Source of the DNA: UBA6985 sp946536225
GTDB taxonomy: Bacteria > Bacillota_I > Bacilli_A > RF39 > UBA660
Length of the DNA: 64,000 bases
Reading direction: 5' to 3'
NCBI GenBank assembly: GCA_946536225.1
Contig: CAMNEE010000003.1
Coordinates: forward strand, 1 to 64,000
The position numbers and the translations under genes were made by a program. Of this stretch, positions 8,580 through 17,623 are shown piece after piece. The notes below the pieces were generated by a model that was not told the DNA's origin, ran no database searches, and saw only the letters and a list, made by a program, of their open reading frames with translations. The stretch's first letter is position 1. Each line of letters begins with the position of its first letter.

Positions 8580-8589
8580 AGTTCTTTTT
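8561..8589. terminator. bidirectional terminator carrying both stop codons
   Basis: A perfect 11-bp inverted repeat AAAAAGAACTC/GAGTTCTTTTT with loop TTAATTA. The TAA of dusB (minus) and the TAG of the peptidase gene (plus) both lie at the loop. Confidence 0.9.
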
Positions 8590-9564
8590 AAGTTCATTAG
8601 TATAGTTTTCTAATATATCAAACATTTCTTTCTTAGTTTTAGTTTGGCATATTTCATTTTTAACTGCTGCATTCCCTGGAAGTCCTTTTATATAAGATAA
8701 AGCATGAGTTCTAATTTCTAATATTGCAGTCTTTTCATCTTTATCTTGAACTAGTAAATCAAAATGATGTTTAAGCATTTCAATTCTTTCATCTTCGCTT
8801 GGATAATTTGGATCAGGTTCTATTCCTTTTTCTAAATAATCAACACATTCTTTAATTAACCAAGGATTTCCAAGAACTCCTCTACCTATCATGACAGCAT
8901 CACAACCAGTTTGATCAAGCATTTCTTTTGCTTTATAGCAACTAGTAACGTCTCCATTTCCAATAACAGGAATAGATACTGCTTCTTTTACCTTCTTTAT
9001 ATAACTCCAATCAGCTACTCCTGAGTAACCTTGAGCGCGAGTTCTTGCATGAAGAGCAATTGCACTTGCTCCAGCCTTTTCTGCACGTTTAGCAATTTCA
9101 ACACAATTAATATGCTCACTATCCCATCCAAGTCTCATCTTAACTGTAACAGGAACACTTACTGCATCAACTACAGCTTTTATTATTTCTTCTATTTTAT
9201 CTGGATTCTTTAGTAATGCTGAACCAGCCTGAGCACGAAGCGCTACCTTAGGAACAGGACAACCCATATTAATGTCTATAATATCAGGATGCATTACTTC
9301 CTCAATTTTTTTAGCAGCTGCTACAAAAGAATCTAAGTCACTTCCAAATATTTGTTGAGCAATTGGTCTTTCTTTTTCATCCATCTTTAGTAAATCTAAT
9401 GTTTTTTCATTACCAAACATAATAGCTTTATCAGAAACCATCTCAGCATATATAAGTCCAGCACCCATATCTTTAATAATCTTTCTATATGAAGTATTAG
9501 AAATACCTGCCATAGGAGCTAAGACAACTTGATTCTTAATTTCAACATTACCAATTTTCCACAT
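8572..9564 (-). CDS. dusB: tRNA-dihydrouridine synthase
   Basis: 330 residues. TIM-barrel flavoenzyme: VVLAPMAGISNTSYR near the N-terminus, the catalytic cysteine in NMGCPVPKV, the family motif ALHARTRAQGYSG, and the phosphate-binding IGNGDV and MIGRGVLGNPW. It reduces uridines in the D-loop of tRNA with FMN and NADPH. ATG at 9564 is preceded by AGGTG; the earlier GTG is inside that signal. The gene overlaps the M3-like gene tail-to-tail by 8 bp. The exact Dus subclass is inferred from similarity to Firmicutes DusB. Confidence 0.93.
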   Translation of the reverse strand: MWKIGNVEIKNQVVLAPMAGISNTSYRKIIKDMGAGLIYAEMVSDKAIMFGNEKTLDLLKMDEKERPIAQQIFGSDLDSFVAAAKKIEEVMHPDIIDINMGCPVPKVALRAQAGSALLKNPDKIEEIIKAVVDAVSVPVTVKMRLGWDSEHINCVEIAKRAEKAGASAIALHARTRAQGYSGVADWSYIKKVKEAVSIPVIGNGDVTSCYKAKEMLDQTGCDAVMIGRGVLGNPWLIKECVDYLEKGIEPDPNYPSEDERIEMLKHHFDLLVQDKDEKTAILEIRTHALSYIKGLPGNAAVKNEICQTKTKKEMFDILENYTNELKKNSN

Positions 9565-9573
9565 ATAAATCAC

Positions 9574-11442
9574 CTATTCATATTTAATTGTATCAATAAT
9601 ATTCATTCTTGATATACCACGAAGTGGAATTCGAGAACCTATTGTACATAAAAATACACTTAAAAGCAAAATAAATAATAAAGAACTAATTCTTAAAACA
9701 AATATATTATCTATTCCTGTCATACTAAATAGTAAATTATTAATAGGTATCCCAAGTAATAAAACTACTAATATACTAATTATAGAGCCTATTAAACCAA
9801 TAAAGATACTTTCAAATAAAAATATAAATCTAATATTTCTTTTACTAAAACCTAAACTTCTAATTATTCCTATTTCTTTAGTCTTTTCAACTATATTAAT
9901 ATAAGTAATAATTCCTATCATAATAGTAGATACTATTAAGGATATAGAACTAAAACATATCAGAATTACACTTATAGCTTTAATGATACCATCACTTATA
10001 CCTTTTATAGAGCTTGAGTAATCAATAAATGTTATATTGTTTTTATTTAAAAAACCAATTATTTTATTCTTATTATTATAATCTTTAGGATAAAGATAAA
10101 TTGTACTAGGAAGAATTCCATCATACTTTTTAAATAAGAAGTTACTACCTGTGAATACACTATTGTTATTAGCTTTAAGTATACCTACTATTTTTTTATC
10201 ATTATATTTATATCCTACTAAATCTTTATAATCATATACTTCTTTTGTTAAACCCATATTATCTAAATAAAATGAATCAATACTATTTTTATCATCTATA
10301 ACAATAAGTACATCATTATTACTTTTTATTTTACTTCCAGCAATTAAAGTAAATTCACCATATAAACTATCACTTATACTCTTATATAAATTATCTGTTT
10401 CAAAATCATATATCTTATATTTTAAATATTTATCTATTTTATTAATACTACCAATTAAATTATCATCTATCTTATTTACTATTGAATAACGTCTTGAATG
10501 TACTCTTTTATCATCAACACTTTCTTCCAATAAGTTTTCTAAATCACTTTCTAAATTAGTAGAACTTTTAGATATTATCAAAGGATACTCGCTCATCGTA
10601 TTCTTTTCAAAATCATCTAAACTATTCTTAAATCCCTTGCTAATTGTTAAAACTAATAATAAAGCAATTAACCCAATACTAAATGCAATAGATGTAATAA
10701 TATTTCTTTTTAATTTAGCTTTAATATTATTAAAAGAAACCTTTAAAAGTTTATGTATTCCTATTTTTTTGTTAACAACATTGAACTTATTAACACACTT
10801 TATATTCTTCATATTATTATCTTTTATAATAGTTCCATCTTTTATTTCTATTATTCTATCTGAATACTTAAGAGCATCTCTATAATTATGAGTAACCAAG
10901 ATTACCAAAATATCTTCACTTATGTTTTTTAACAACTCCATTACTATATTTCTATTTTTAGAATCTAATGCACCGGTTGGTTCATCTGCAAGAAGTACTC
11001 TTGGATTTGTAGAAAGTGCTCTTGCAAGAGCTACTCTTTGTTTTTCTCCACCAGATAATTTAATTACCTTTTTAGTTAATAAGTGTCTTATTTTCAACAT
11101 ATTTATTATGCTATAAATATCTTTATTATCATTAGTAATAGTAATATTATCTATTACACTCATATTTTCAATTAAATTATATTGTTGAAATATAAAACTA
11201 AAATAAGTCTTATGAACATTATCTATATCTTTTAAATTTAAATCTTTGGTACTTTTACCATCTATTAATAACTTTCCTTCATCATATTTTTCTAACAATC
11301 CTATTATATTAAGAAGTGTACTCTTACCAGAGCCTGACTCTCCTACTATCGAAATAAGTCCATGATCAGGAAACTTTAGACTAATATTATTAAGTACAGT
11401 TTCATTACCATATTTCTTTTTTATGTTAATTAATTCTAACAT
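9574..11442 (-). CDS. ABC transporter, ATP-binding and FtsX-type permease in one protein
   Basis: 622 residues. An N-terminal ATPase (about 1-215) shows Walker A GESGSGKST, signature LSGGEKQR, Walker B LLADEPTGALDS and the H-loop VTHN. It is fused to a membrane part with one helix near 240-262, a large extracytoplasmic domain (about 265-480) and three helices near the C-terminus, with the FtsX/MacB signature KEIGIIRSLGFSKRNI. This is the architecture of MacB-like mechanotransmission transporters and of peptide/lipoprotein or bacitracin-resistance systems. It has no adjacent partner or sensor kinase, so the substrate is unknown. It probably acts as a homodimer in the cytoplasmic membrane. Confidence 0.88.
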   Translation of the reverse strand: MLELINIKKKYGNETVLNNISLKFPDHGLISIVGESGSGKSTLLNIIGLLEKYDEGKLLIDGKSTKDLNLKDIDNVHKTYFSFIFQQYNLIENMSVIDNITITNDNKDIYSIINMLKIRHLLTKKVIKLSGGEKQRVALARALSTNPRVLLADEPTGALDSKNRNIVMELLKNISEDILVILVTHNYRDALKYSDRIIEIKDGTIIKDNNMKNIKCVNKFNVVNKKIGIHKLLKVSFNNIKAKLKRNIITSIAFSIGLIALLLVLTISKGFKNSLDDFEKNTMSEYPLIISKSSTNLESDLENLLEESVDDKRVHSRRYSIVNKIDDNLIGSINKIDKYLKYKIYDFETDNLYKSISDSLYGEFTLIAGSKIKSNNDVLIVIDDKNSIDSFYLDNMGLTKEVYDYKDLVGYKYNDKKIVGILKANNNSVFTGSNFLFKKYDGILPSTIYLYPKDYNNKNKIIGFLNKNNITFIDYSSSIKGISDGIIKAISVILICFSSISLIVSTIMIGIITYINIVEKTKEIGIIRSLGFSKRNIRFIFLFESIFIGLIGSIISILVVLLLGIPINNLLFSMTGIDNIFVLRISSLLFILLLSVFLCTIGSRIPLRGISRMNIIDTIKYE

Positions 11443-11495
11443 ATCATCCTTTCTACTCTTTCTCTTTAAAATGAATTATATAATAAACAAAATAA

Positions 11496-11518
11496 AAAAA
11501 GATAGGAAAACCTATCTT
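11496..11518 (-). terminator. terminator of the tagO-HAD unit
   Basis: AAGATAGG-TTTT-CCTATCTT followed by T residues, minus strand. Confidence 0.85.
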
Positions 11519-11536
11519 CATAATGTTTGTTATATT

Positions 11537-12115
11537 CTATTTTTTAAAATCTAAAGGGATTAGTTCATCACCTTTAACTTGATATGCTTTCTTGGCAAGT
11601 TCAAGAATTGGATAATCACTTTTAATTGAGTCTGAATAACTTTCCATGACAGTATAATTTTTATACTTTTCATTAAGTCTTCTAACCTTCTCAGTATCAT
11701 GACAATTTATTCCATCATACTTACCTGTTTTTTTATCAACAATGGAAGCCATCATGTCTTTTACTTTAAGTTTCTTACAAATTGGTTCAAGTAAAAACTC
11801 CGGAGAAGCAGATATTACTATATCATTTGAGTGATCTTTATCCTGATAATACTTCTTAATTTTCCTATCATGAGTGTTCCAAAAATCTTTAAGATCTTTA
11901 TCAATATCAGGAATTAGTTTAAACATAGAATAAAATTGTTCTTTCATCTTTGTTTTATTAATAATATGTAATTTTTTTAATATAACAGAGATACCAATTC
12001 TAAATACTTTAATTAAACATATAGGATGTCTTTTAATTAAAAACATCATAAAATCTACAGTTGAATCTCCATCATATATAGTTTTATCAAAATCATATAA
12101 ATTAATCTTAATCAT
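11537..12115 (-). CDS. HAD-family phosphatase (subfamily IB, SerB-like)
   Basis: 192 residues. Motif I is LYDFDKTIYDGD with the nucleophile and acid aspartates, motif II is VISASPEFLLEP, and a C-terminal SDSIKSDYPILELA resembles the Mg-binding loop GDSxxD in a degenerate form. The fold class includes phosphoserine phosphatases and phosphatases acting on polyprenyl or lipid precursors. Its start overlaps the tagO stop by one base, so the two form an operon. This suggests, but does not prove, a role in cell-envelope precursor metabolism. Confidence 0.75.
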   Translation of the reverse strand: MIKINLYDFDKTIYDGDSTVDFMMFLIKRHPICLIKVFRIGISVILKKLHIINKTKMKEQFYSMFKLIPDIDKDLKDFWNTHDRKIKKYYQDKDHSNDIVISASPEFLLEPICKKLKVKDMMASIVDKKTGKYDGINCHDTEKVRRLNEKYKNYTVMESYSDSIKSDYPILELAKKAYQVKGDELIPLDFKK

Positions 12116-13176
12116 TATTTCTTATCCTTCTTATCATGTGCAAATAATATATTAGTTTTAAATATTAATACTAAGAAGAATAGTAATAATGCTCCATATA
12201 TAACCATGCTTATTTTCTTATCTCCCAATGTATAGAAAATAGAAACTAAAGCAAATAATATATTAATTGCATACATAACTAAAACAGTAATTTTAGTTGA
12301 ATGAGTTGTTTTTAATAATTGGTGATGTAAATGTTCTGCATCCCCAGATCCAATACTCTTTCCCTTTAAAGTTCTTCTTCCCATAGCAAGAAGAGTATCA
12401 ATAATAGGTACAAATAATACTAATAATGGAATAATTAAAGAAGTAATTGTAGCAGTCTTAAATCCAAGTAATGCAATAACTGCAATAATGTATCCTAGGA
12501 AGTTACTTCCCATATCACCCATGAACACCATAGCTGGTGAAAAATTAAATATTAAGAATCCTAAACAAGCACCAAACATTATTAAACAAAGAATAACGTC
12601 TAGTCCTCCTAACTTTTGCATTATAAAACCAATTATAGCAATAGTTAAGAAGTATATTGACGAAGTACCACATGCTAGTCCATCAAGTCCATCAGATAAA
12701 TTGATAGCATTAATAATAGCTACAATAAAAATAATTGTTAAAGGATAAGCAAATAATCCAAATTCAAAATAATGACCAAATATTTGCATATCACTAAAAG
12801 TAATATTCCCATAAAAAACAACTACTGAGGCAGCACACACTTGTCCAATAAATTGAGCTTTAGCACTAAGTGGTTTAACATCATCAATAAAACCTAAAAG
12901 AATTATTAGGAAACCACCAATAAGTACTGATAACATTTGAGTATTCTTAGGAACAAATAGCATATAAGCTATTAAAAATGATAAGAATATTGCTAAACCA
13001 CCCATTCTAGGCATTGGTTTATCATGAACTTTTCTTTTACCATCAGGTACATCCATAGCTCCAACATGTTTAGCTACTCTAATAGCAAATGGTGTAAAAC
13101 ATGCACTTAATATAAATGATATAAGTACTATAAATATTACATTATGACCATTAATAAAAATATTTAAAGGATTCAT
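12115..13176 (-). CDS. tagO: undecaprenyl-phosphate N-acetylglucosaminyl 1-phosphate transferase (TagO/WecA)
   Basis: 353 residues with about ten membrane helices. MraY/WecA family motifs: KVHDKPMPRMGG, GFIDDVKPL, NAINLSDGLDGLA, VFMGDMGSNFLGY and the GlcNAc-binding HLHHQLL. It transfers GlcNAc-1-phosphate to undecaprenyl phosphate, the first step of wall teichoic acid or other surface glycopolymer synthesis. ATG at 13176 is preceded by AGGTG. Downstream and coupled is a HAD phosphatase. The specific glycopolymer is not shown by this window. Confidence 0.92.
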   Translation of the reverse strand: MNPLNIFINGHNVIFIVLISFILSACFTPFAIRVAKHVGAMDVPDGKRKVHDKPMPRMGGLAIFLSFLIAYMLFVPKNTQMLSVLIGGFLIILLGFIDDVKPLSAKAQFIGQVCAASVVVFYGNITFSDMQIFGHYFEFGLFAYPLTIIFIVAIINAINLSDGLDGLACGTSSIYFLTIAIIGFIMQKLGGLDVILCLIMFGACLGFLIFNFSPAMVFMGDMGSNFLGYIIAVIALLGFKTATITSLIIPLLVLFVPIIDTLLAMGRRTLKGKSIGSGDAEHLHHQLLKTTHSTKITVLVMYAINILFALVSIFYTLGDKKISMVIYGALLLFFLVLIFKTNILFAHDKKDKK

Positions 13177-13223
13177 ATATTTCACCTCTTAGAATAATTA
13201 TAAACTATTTAAATCTAATTATA

Positions 13224-13253
13224 AATAAAAAAAGAAACTCTAAAAGTTTCTTT
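13224..13253 (-). terminator. terminator after tRNA-Glu
   Basis: On the minus strand a 9-bp stem AAAGAAACT/AGTTTCTTT with a 5-nt loop is followed by a T run. It ends the tRNA transcript before tagO. Confidence 0.8.
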
Positions 13254-13263
13254 TATATTCTAA

Positions 13264-13340
13264 TGGTGATCTGTATGGGATTCGGACCCATGTATGTAAC
13301 CTTGAGAGGGTTATGTGTTAAACCACTTCACCAACAGACC
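13264..13340 (-). tRNA. tRNA-Glu (anticodon CTC), CCA encoded
   Basis: Acceptor stem GGTCTGT/ACAGATC, D arm GTG...CAC, anticodon stem TAACC/GGTTA with loop CTCTCAA (anticodon CTC, read from positions 34-36), T arm ATGGG-TCCGAAT-CCCAT, discriminator A and genomic CCA. It is 74 nt without CCA. It reads GAG codons, which are rare in this AT-rich genome. The sequence resembles Bacillus tRNA-Glu closely in its first 25 bases. It is not part of an rRNA or tRNA cluster here. Confidence 0.9.
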
Positions 13341-13394
13341 AACCTGCGTTTATATAATAACACAAATAGTAGTAAAAACAAAACATTTTATCTA

Positions 13395-14633
13395 CTATTT
13401 GTGTTCTTCTTCTAAACTATTTTTCTTTATCTTTCTAGCAGGTGCAAAATATCTAACAATAAATATTAAAACTATTAATACTATTACGCAAATAAATAAA
13501 ACTGTATCATTTGTATAATAATCAATAAAAGCAGGAATATCTAATTTCATATCTTCATCTAAATATAAAGTAAAGTTACCAATTAATTTATCTTTATAAT
13601 AAAACTTTGCATTACCTATTGTTTTACCCTTTAAAGAATTATACATAATTGAATCTATTAAAGTTCTTTCAACATGTACATCATCAGGACTATAGTCACT
13701 TGGTAAATATATCTTTATATCTTCAGGAGCTTTGATTAAGTAATTACTCTTTTGTGATAAAAATGTTGGTATAGCACCAATAATATCACCCTTGTTAACA
13801 ACAGTATAATAATTATAATTATCATCTATAAATTTAGCTAAATGAGCAAAGTCACGTATATTACGACCTTCCTTATATTCACCATCAGCACCAATTACAA
13901 TTATTAAGTATTCATGTTCATCAGATAAATAGTATCCGGCATAACACATACCAGCATCCTCAGTAAAACCAGTTTTACCACCTAGTAAATTATTGGTATC
14001 AATTCCTTCTTCTTTAAGGATTCCTTCATACCATCTTTTTAATGTAAGTCTTTCATTAAACTTATACTCATTTTTATTATAAATATCTTTAAAATCATTA
14101 TTTTTAAGTGCTTCTATTATAAGCTTATTAAGATCATTAATAGTAGAATAATGATTACTATCATCTAAACCATGAACATTAGCAAAGTGAGTATTAGTAA
14201 GTCCTAATTCACTTGCTTTTTTATTCATTAAATCAACAAAAGCATTTATAGAACCAGCTACTTTATAAGCAATTACATTTGTAGCATCAGCTCCACTATC
14301 AATAATTGCTGCATAACATATTTCTCTTAAAGTAAACTCTTCTCCTGCCTTTAATCCACTTAAATGTAAGTCATAAGGTATACCTTGTAACATTTCATTT
14401 GTAATTAAAACTTTATCTTCTAAATTTGCCTCACTAACAGCTACATAAACAGTCATTAATTTAGTAAGAGATGCAATACTAGTAACTTCATTAGTATTTT
14501 TTTCATAAACACTCTTATCTTCAGTTTTATCATATACTAATACTTTAGTAGCATATGTATTTGGAAACTCTAAAGCAAATACTCCAGTAAAAAAAGAGAA
14601 AAAACATAATAATATAAATAATATTTTTTTCAT
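13395..14633 (-). CDS. D-alanyl-D-alanine carboxypeptidase (S11, DacA/DacF type)
   Basis: 412 residues. N-terminal signal peptide MKKILFILLCFFSFFTGVFA, catalytic SIASLTKLM (SxxK), DSGADAT where the usual SxN has Ala in place of Asn, and GGKTGFT (KTG). A C-terminal beta domain is followed by a membrane helix (about residues 370-395) and a Lys-rich tail, so it is anchored at both steps of processing. It trims the terminal D-Ala of peptidoglycan stem peptides. ATG chosen after GGTG; two upstream in-frame starts have poor signals. Ala in the SxN position also occurs in other S11 enzymes. Confidence 0.92.
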   Translation of the reverse strand: MKKILFILLCFFSFFTGVFALEFPNTYATKVLVYDKTEDKSVYEKNTNEVTSIASLTKLMTVYVAVSEANLEDKVLITNEMLQGIPYDLHLSGLKAGEEFTLREICYAAIIDSGADATNVIAYKVAGSINAFVDLMNKKASELGLTNTHFANVHGLDDSNHYSTINDLNKLIIEALKNNDFKDIYNKNEYKFNERLTLKRWYEGILKEEGIDTNNLLGGKTGFTEDAGMCYAGYYLSDEHEYLIIVIGADGEYKEGRNIRDFAHLAKFIDDNYNYYTVVNKGDIIGAIPTFLSQKSNYLIKAPEDIKIYLPSDYSPDDVHVERTLIDSIMYNSLKGKTIGNAKFYYKDKLIGNFTLYLDEDMKLDIPAFIDYYTNDTVLFICVIVLIVLIFIVRYFAPARKIKKNSLEEEHK

Positions 14634-14644
14634 ATATTTCACCA

Positions 14645-14676
14645 TATAAAAGAGTAGCATAAAAACTACTCTTTTA
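14645..14676 (-). terminator. hairpin after the 98-residue gene
   Basis: On the minus strand AAAAGAGTAG, an 8-10 nt loop and CTACTCTTTT; the T tract is short. Moderate evidence of termination before the carboxypeptidase gene. Confidence 0.55.
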
Positions 14677-14970
14677 AAACAATAATATTAGATTTTTGAT
14701 ATTAGTATTAACCAATTGAACAAATAGTTCTTTATCTATTTTATTTAATAAACTCTTTAATTGATCAATAGGCATTATAACTAAATCCATTCTATGAAGA
14801 ATTAGTTTATAAATACTTGTTTTTAAACCAAGTTCATTAAAATATAATAAATTTTCTCTTACACATGATTCCGCAAGAACGAGTCTTTGAATTTCTTCTT
14901 GAGTAAGATGTGCCATTAAGTATTCATAGTCAAAATTACTAACACCATATTCTTTAATATACTCTATCAT
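14674..14970 (-). CDS. small helical protein, last gene of an unknown three-gene operon
   Basis: 98 residues, predicted all-helical, with MAHLTQEEIQRLVLAES and many Leu. No signal peptide, membrane helix or known motif is recognised. Its ATG overlaps the TGA of the 458-residue gene by 4 bp (ATGA), so the two are translationally coupled. No function can be assigned. Confidence 0.7.
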   Translation of the reverse strand: MIEYIKEYGVSNFDYEYLMAHLTQEEIQRLVLAESCVRENLLYFNELGLKTSIYKLILHRMDLVIMPIDQLKSLLNKIDKELFVQLVNTNIKNLILLF

Positions 14971-16343
14971 TCTTTAACACTCTTTCTAGCCTTTTTAAAT
15001 ACACTATTAATTATAATACCATTAATAGTATCATAATTAGTAAATGAATATTTCTTAATTGCTTTCTTAGTAATTAATTGTTGAAGTATATTTTCTAAAC
15101 TTTCTACTTTAAGAAGGTTAAAGTCATCTTTACCACTCTTAAAATAATTAAACATATTAACTTTATGACTTAATAGTACACTTATATTGTTTATTATTAT
15201 TGTTGGATTAATAGTAAGTGTCTTATAACATCTATTAATAAGTTCTTTAGGATCACATCCAAATTCATGACAATATTCTAAAGTATATTTAAACATTTCA
15301 TAGTTTTGACTCAAGAATAAAGGATCTCTTTTAATTAATACTTTATAATTAACTTTAAATTCTTTTAAGGCATCCATGATATTTAAATAATCATCATTCT
15401 TAGGTTTAAAGAAATCATTAACTCTATCTATAAATATACTCATATTATAGTTAAGTAATATTTTAAGAGATTCAATATCAAGTCCATCTTCTTCCGTTGT
15501 AAGAGAGTCTACTACATATTTAACTGCAGCAGGAGATGAATAAAGAACTAATACTACTCTTAATATCGCATTTTCTTTAGGTATTAAATGTAATACTCCT
15601 CCATCCTCAGCTTTATTCTGTTTTATAGTTTCAAATGTACTATATATTAAAGTAGGATCTGTTTCTTTTAAGTCTTTTAAAAGAAAATCAGGTAGAGTTC
15701 TATAATCAATATCAAACTTATCAAGAATTTCATGTATCTCATCACTTAGTTCAATATCTTCTATTATTTCAATATCAAAGTCTTCAAACTCAATATCAGG
15801 TGGATTAAGAATCTTTAAATTATGCTCATTGATATATTTATATATTTTAAGCATATTAGTTTCAAAATCTTTCTCATTATACTCTTGAGCAAGTTCCTCA
15901 ATAAATTCAAAATTTTTAATTAATTTATGATTATCAAGACCTTGTTTTAATTGAGTTAAATTCTTATCAACTTCTACGAAATCCCTAGCATGAGGAGATT
16001 TTTTATTAATTATTTTTAATAAAGCAGTTTTAAAAGTATCAAATGCATTTTGATACTCTTTACTTACTTTAACGTATAAGTTATAGTTTCTTTTTCCAAT
16101 TAAAAGATCTCTAAATTGAAGTAAGTTCTTTTTTAAATTAACATCATCAAGTTTCCCATCTTCTATAACTTTATCGATAATAGAATCAGGAACATCACAT
16201 AAATTATCCATATCTTTTTCAAGAGTATCTGCTATATCTACTAAATTAATACCATCTACAACTATATCTTCTTGATTAACAATAGACATGTTATCTTCTT
16301 TAAAGTCAATTAACTTATAAAGAAGTTCTTTCCCTTCATCCAT
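14967..16343 (-). CDS. unknown helical-repeat protein
   Basis: 458 residues, acidic, mainly helical, cytoplasmic. The N-terminal ~220 residues are Asp/Glu-rich. The C-terminal ~230 residues show repeating helical units of about 33 residues, such as KRDPLFLSQNYEMFKYTLEY and LTINPTIIINNISVLLSHK. These recall mTERF-like or other alpha-solenoid repeats, with a proline before a hydrophobic helix. I do not recognise the family. It ends with TGA overlapping the next start, and the gene upstream is 27 bp away, so all three are one operon. A scaffold or nucleic-acid-binding role is only a guess. Confidence 0.75.
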   Translation of the reverse strand: MDEGKELLYKLIDFKEDNMSIVNQEDIVVDGINLVDIADTLEKDMDNLCDVPDSIIDKVIEDGKLDDVNLKKNLLQFRDLLIGKRNYNLYVKVSKEYQNAFDTFKTALLKIINKKSPHARDFVEVDKNLTQLKQGLDNHKLIKNFEFIEELAQEYNEKDFETNMLKIYKYINEHNLKILNPPDIEFEDFDIEIIEDIELSDEIHEILDKFDIDYRTLPDFLLKDLKETDPTLIYSTFETIKQNKAEDGGVLHLIPKENAILRVVLVLYSSPAAVKYVVDSLTTEEDGLDIESLKILLNYNMSIFIDRVNDFFKPKNDDYLNIMDALKEFKVNYKVLIKRDPLFLSQNYEMFKYTLEYCHEFGCDPKELINRCYKTLTINPTIIINNISVLLSHKVNMFNYFKSGKDDFNLLKVESLENILQQLITKKAIKKYSFTNYDTINGIIINSVFKKARKSVKE

Positions 16344-16370
16344 ATTATCACCTTTTTATTCTTTGTATTT

Positions 16371-17495
16371 TTATCTTGTTCTATCAACAAATTCAATTAA
16401 ATCTGTATCTATATATTTCTCACATAATTGAGAAATTACTTTCTCATATTCTTCATCTTTTTCAGGATTAGTATTGTTATCATATTCATTTAACTTTTCT
16501 TTTATAACATAAGCAATCATAAGTTTTTTTGTTTGCTTTCTAGAATCAAATTCTTCTCTATTATCCGCATCACTTACAACAATATCTTCAGGAGCAGTAA
16601 ATGTTACTTTTCTTAATTTATCAATTTCTCCTTGAATAATTCTATTAGTTTCTGCAATAACGATTCTTTTATCACTGTTAGCCATGTTATATAAATTTTT
16701 AATAGTATCTGTATGCTTAGATGCACCAGTTTCTGCAAATCTTTTATATTCTTGATCTGACAAAATACTAATAATTATATTTTCTACTAACTCACTTGAA
16801 ACATTGTTTGCTTCTGCTATTTCACGAGCAAAACTTTTTATACCATGTAGTTCTATTCTATTTCCATTTTTCTTAATTTCAGATAGAATTACATTCTTAA
16901 GAGTCTCAACATCAACTCTAAATCCTGTTTTAAGTTCTACATCATTAGTTTGATATCCATGTAGATAAGTAGCTTTTTGAGTTATTTCAGCGTGTTTAGA
17001 TAATGAAATAATTCTATTAGCAACTAATCTTTGAATAAATAATTTTTCCTCAGATAATAGGCCTAATGCTGTAATAATTTTATTAGTTTTTTCAACAAAA
17101 TCTTTAGTAAGTACTATTTTACTATTTTTATTTGTAAGGAAGTCTACGAAATCATTATAATCTTTTAAAAAGCTTTCATTTTGATTTATTCTATCCTTAT
17201 GAACTTCAATAAATCCTTTTATCCAATTAAGAAGTTTTTCTAACCCTAAATAATCAGTTAAATCAATATTAGAAAAATCACTCATCTTCATTTCTATAGC
17301 TTCAATTATACGTTTTAATTTTGAAAGTGGTTGCTCTTTTAAGTCATCAATAGTAAGTGTATCAATATCTCTACTAAATAAGTGTTGTAGATTATCAAGG
17401 GATAATTTATCCTTTTTAATCATCTCATCATATAAACCAATTTTGTTTTGAACTGTGTTTAGTATATTAACTAAACTCTTATCTTTCTTATCCAT
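16371..17495 (-). CDS. unknown cytoplasmic protein, first gene of a three-gene operon
   Basis: 374 residues, helical, highly charged, no signal peptide or membrane helix. The middle contains a possible helix-turn-helix-like stretch (IKSFAREIAEANNVSSELVE) and the C-terminus is acidic. No catalytic motif is seen. It has a promoter with TTGATT, 18 bp and TATACT. It is divergent from the small membrane protein gene at 17624. Function unknown. Confidence 0.75.
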   Translation of the reverse strand: MDKKDKSLVNILNTVQNKIGLYDEMIKKDKLSLDNLQHLFSRDIDTLTIDDLKEQPLSKLKRIIEAIEMKMSDFSNIDLTDYLGLEKLLNWIKGFIEVHKDRINQNESFLKDYNDFVDFLTNKNSKIVLTKDFVEKTNKIITALGLLSEEKLFIQRLVANRIISLSKHAEITQKATYLHGYQTNDVELKTGFRVDVETLKNVILSEIKKNGNRIELHGIKSFAREIAEANNVSSELVENIIISILSDQEYKRFAETGASKHTDTIKNLYNMANSDKRIVIAETNRIIQGEIDKLRKVTFTAPEDIVVSDADNREEFDSRKQTKKLMIAYVIKEKLNEYDNNTNPEKDEEYEKVISQLCEKYIDTDLIEFVDRTR

Positions 17496-17518
17496 TTTAC
17501 CACTTTCCTACTATATAA

Positions 17519-17548
17519 AGTATAACATAAAACATTTGTTTTAATCAA
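17519..17548 (-). promoter_or_regulatory. promoter of the unknown three-gene operon
   Basis: TTGATT (17543-17548), 18 bp, TGTTATACT (extended -10; hexamer at 17519-17524). An 11-bp copy of the -10 region (AAGTATAACAT) recurs at 17580-17590. Confidence 0.6.
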
Positions 17549-17571
17549 GGAAATATATTAAAGAAACCTTA

Positions 17572-17600
17572 TTGAAGCGAAGTATAACATGTGATAAGAT
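17572..17600 (+). promoter_or_regulatory. promoter of the 17624-18200 gene pair
   Basis: TTGAAG (17572-17577), 17 bp, TAAGAT (17595-17600). Confidence 0.5.
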
Positions 17601-17623
17601 TTAAATGCAAAGGAAGTGATAGT

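Noticed and set aside
14961..14975. Possible use of genetic code 4 (TGA = Trp), as in Mollicutes
   Set aside because: TGA acts as stop at 14967-14969 (K-E-stop) and at 39558-39560, each overlapping the next ATG, and Trp codons seen are TGG. The standard code fits.
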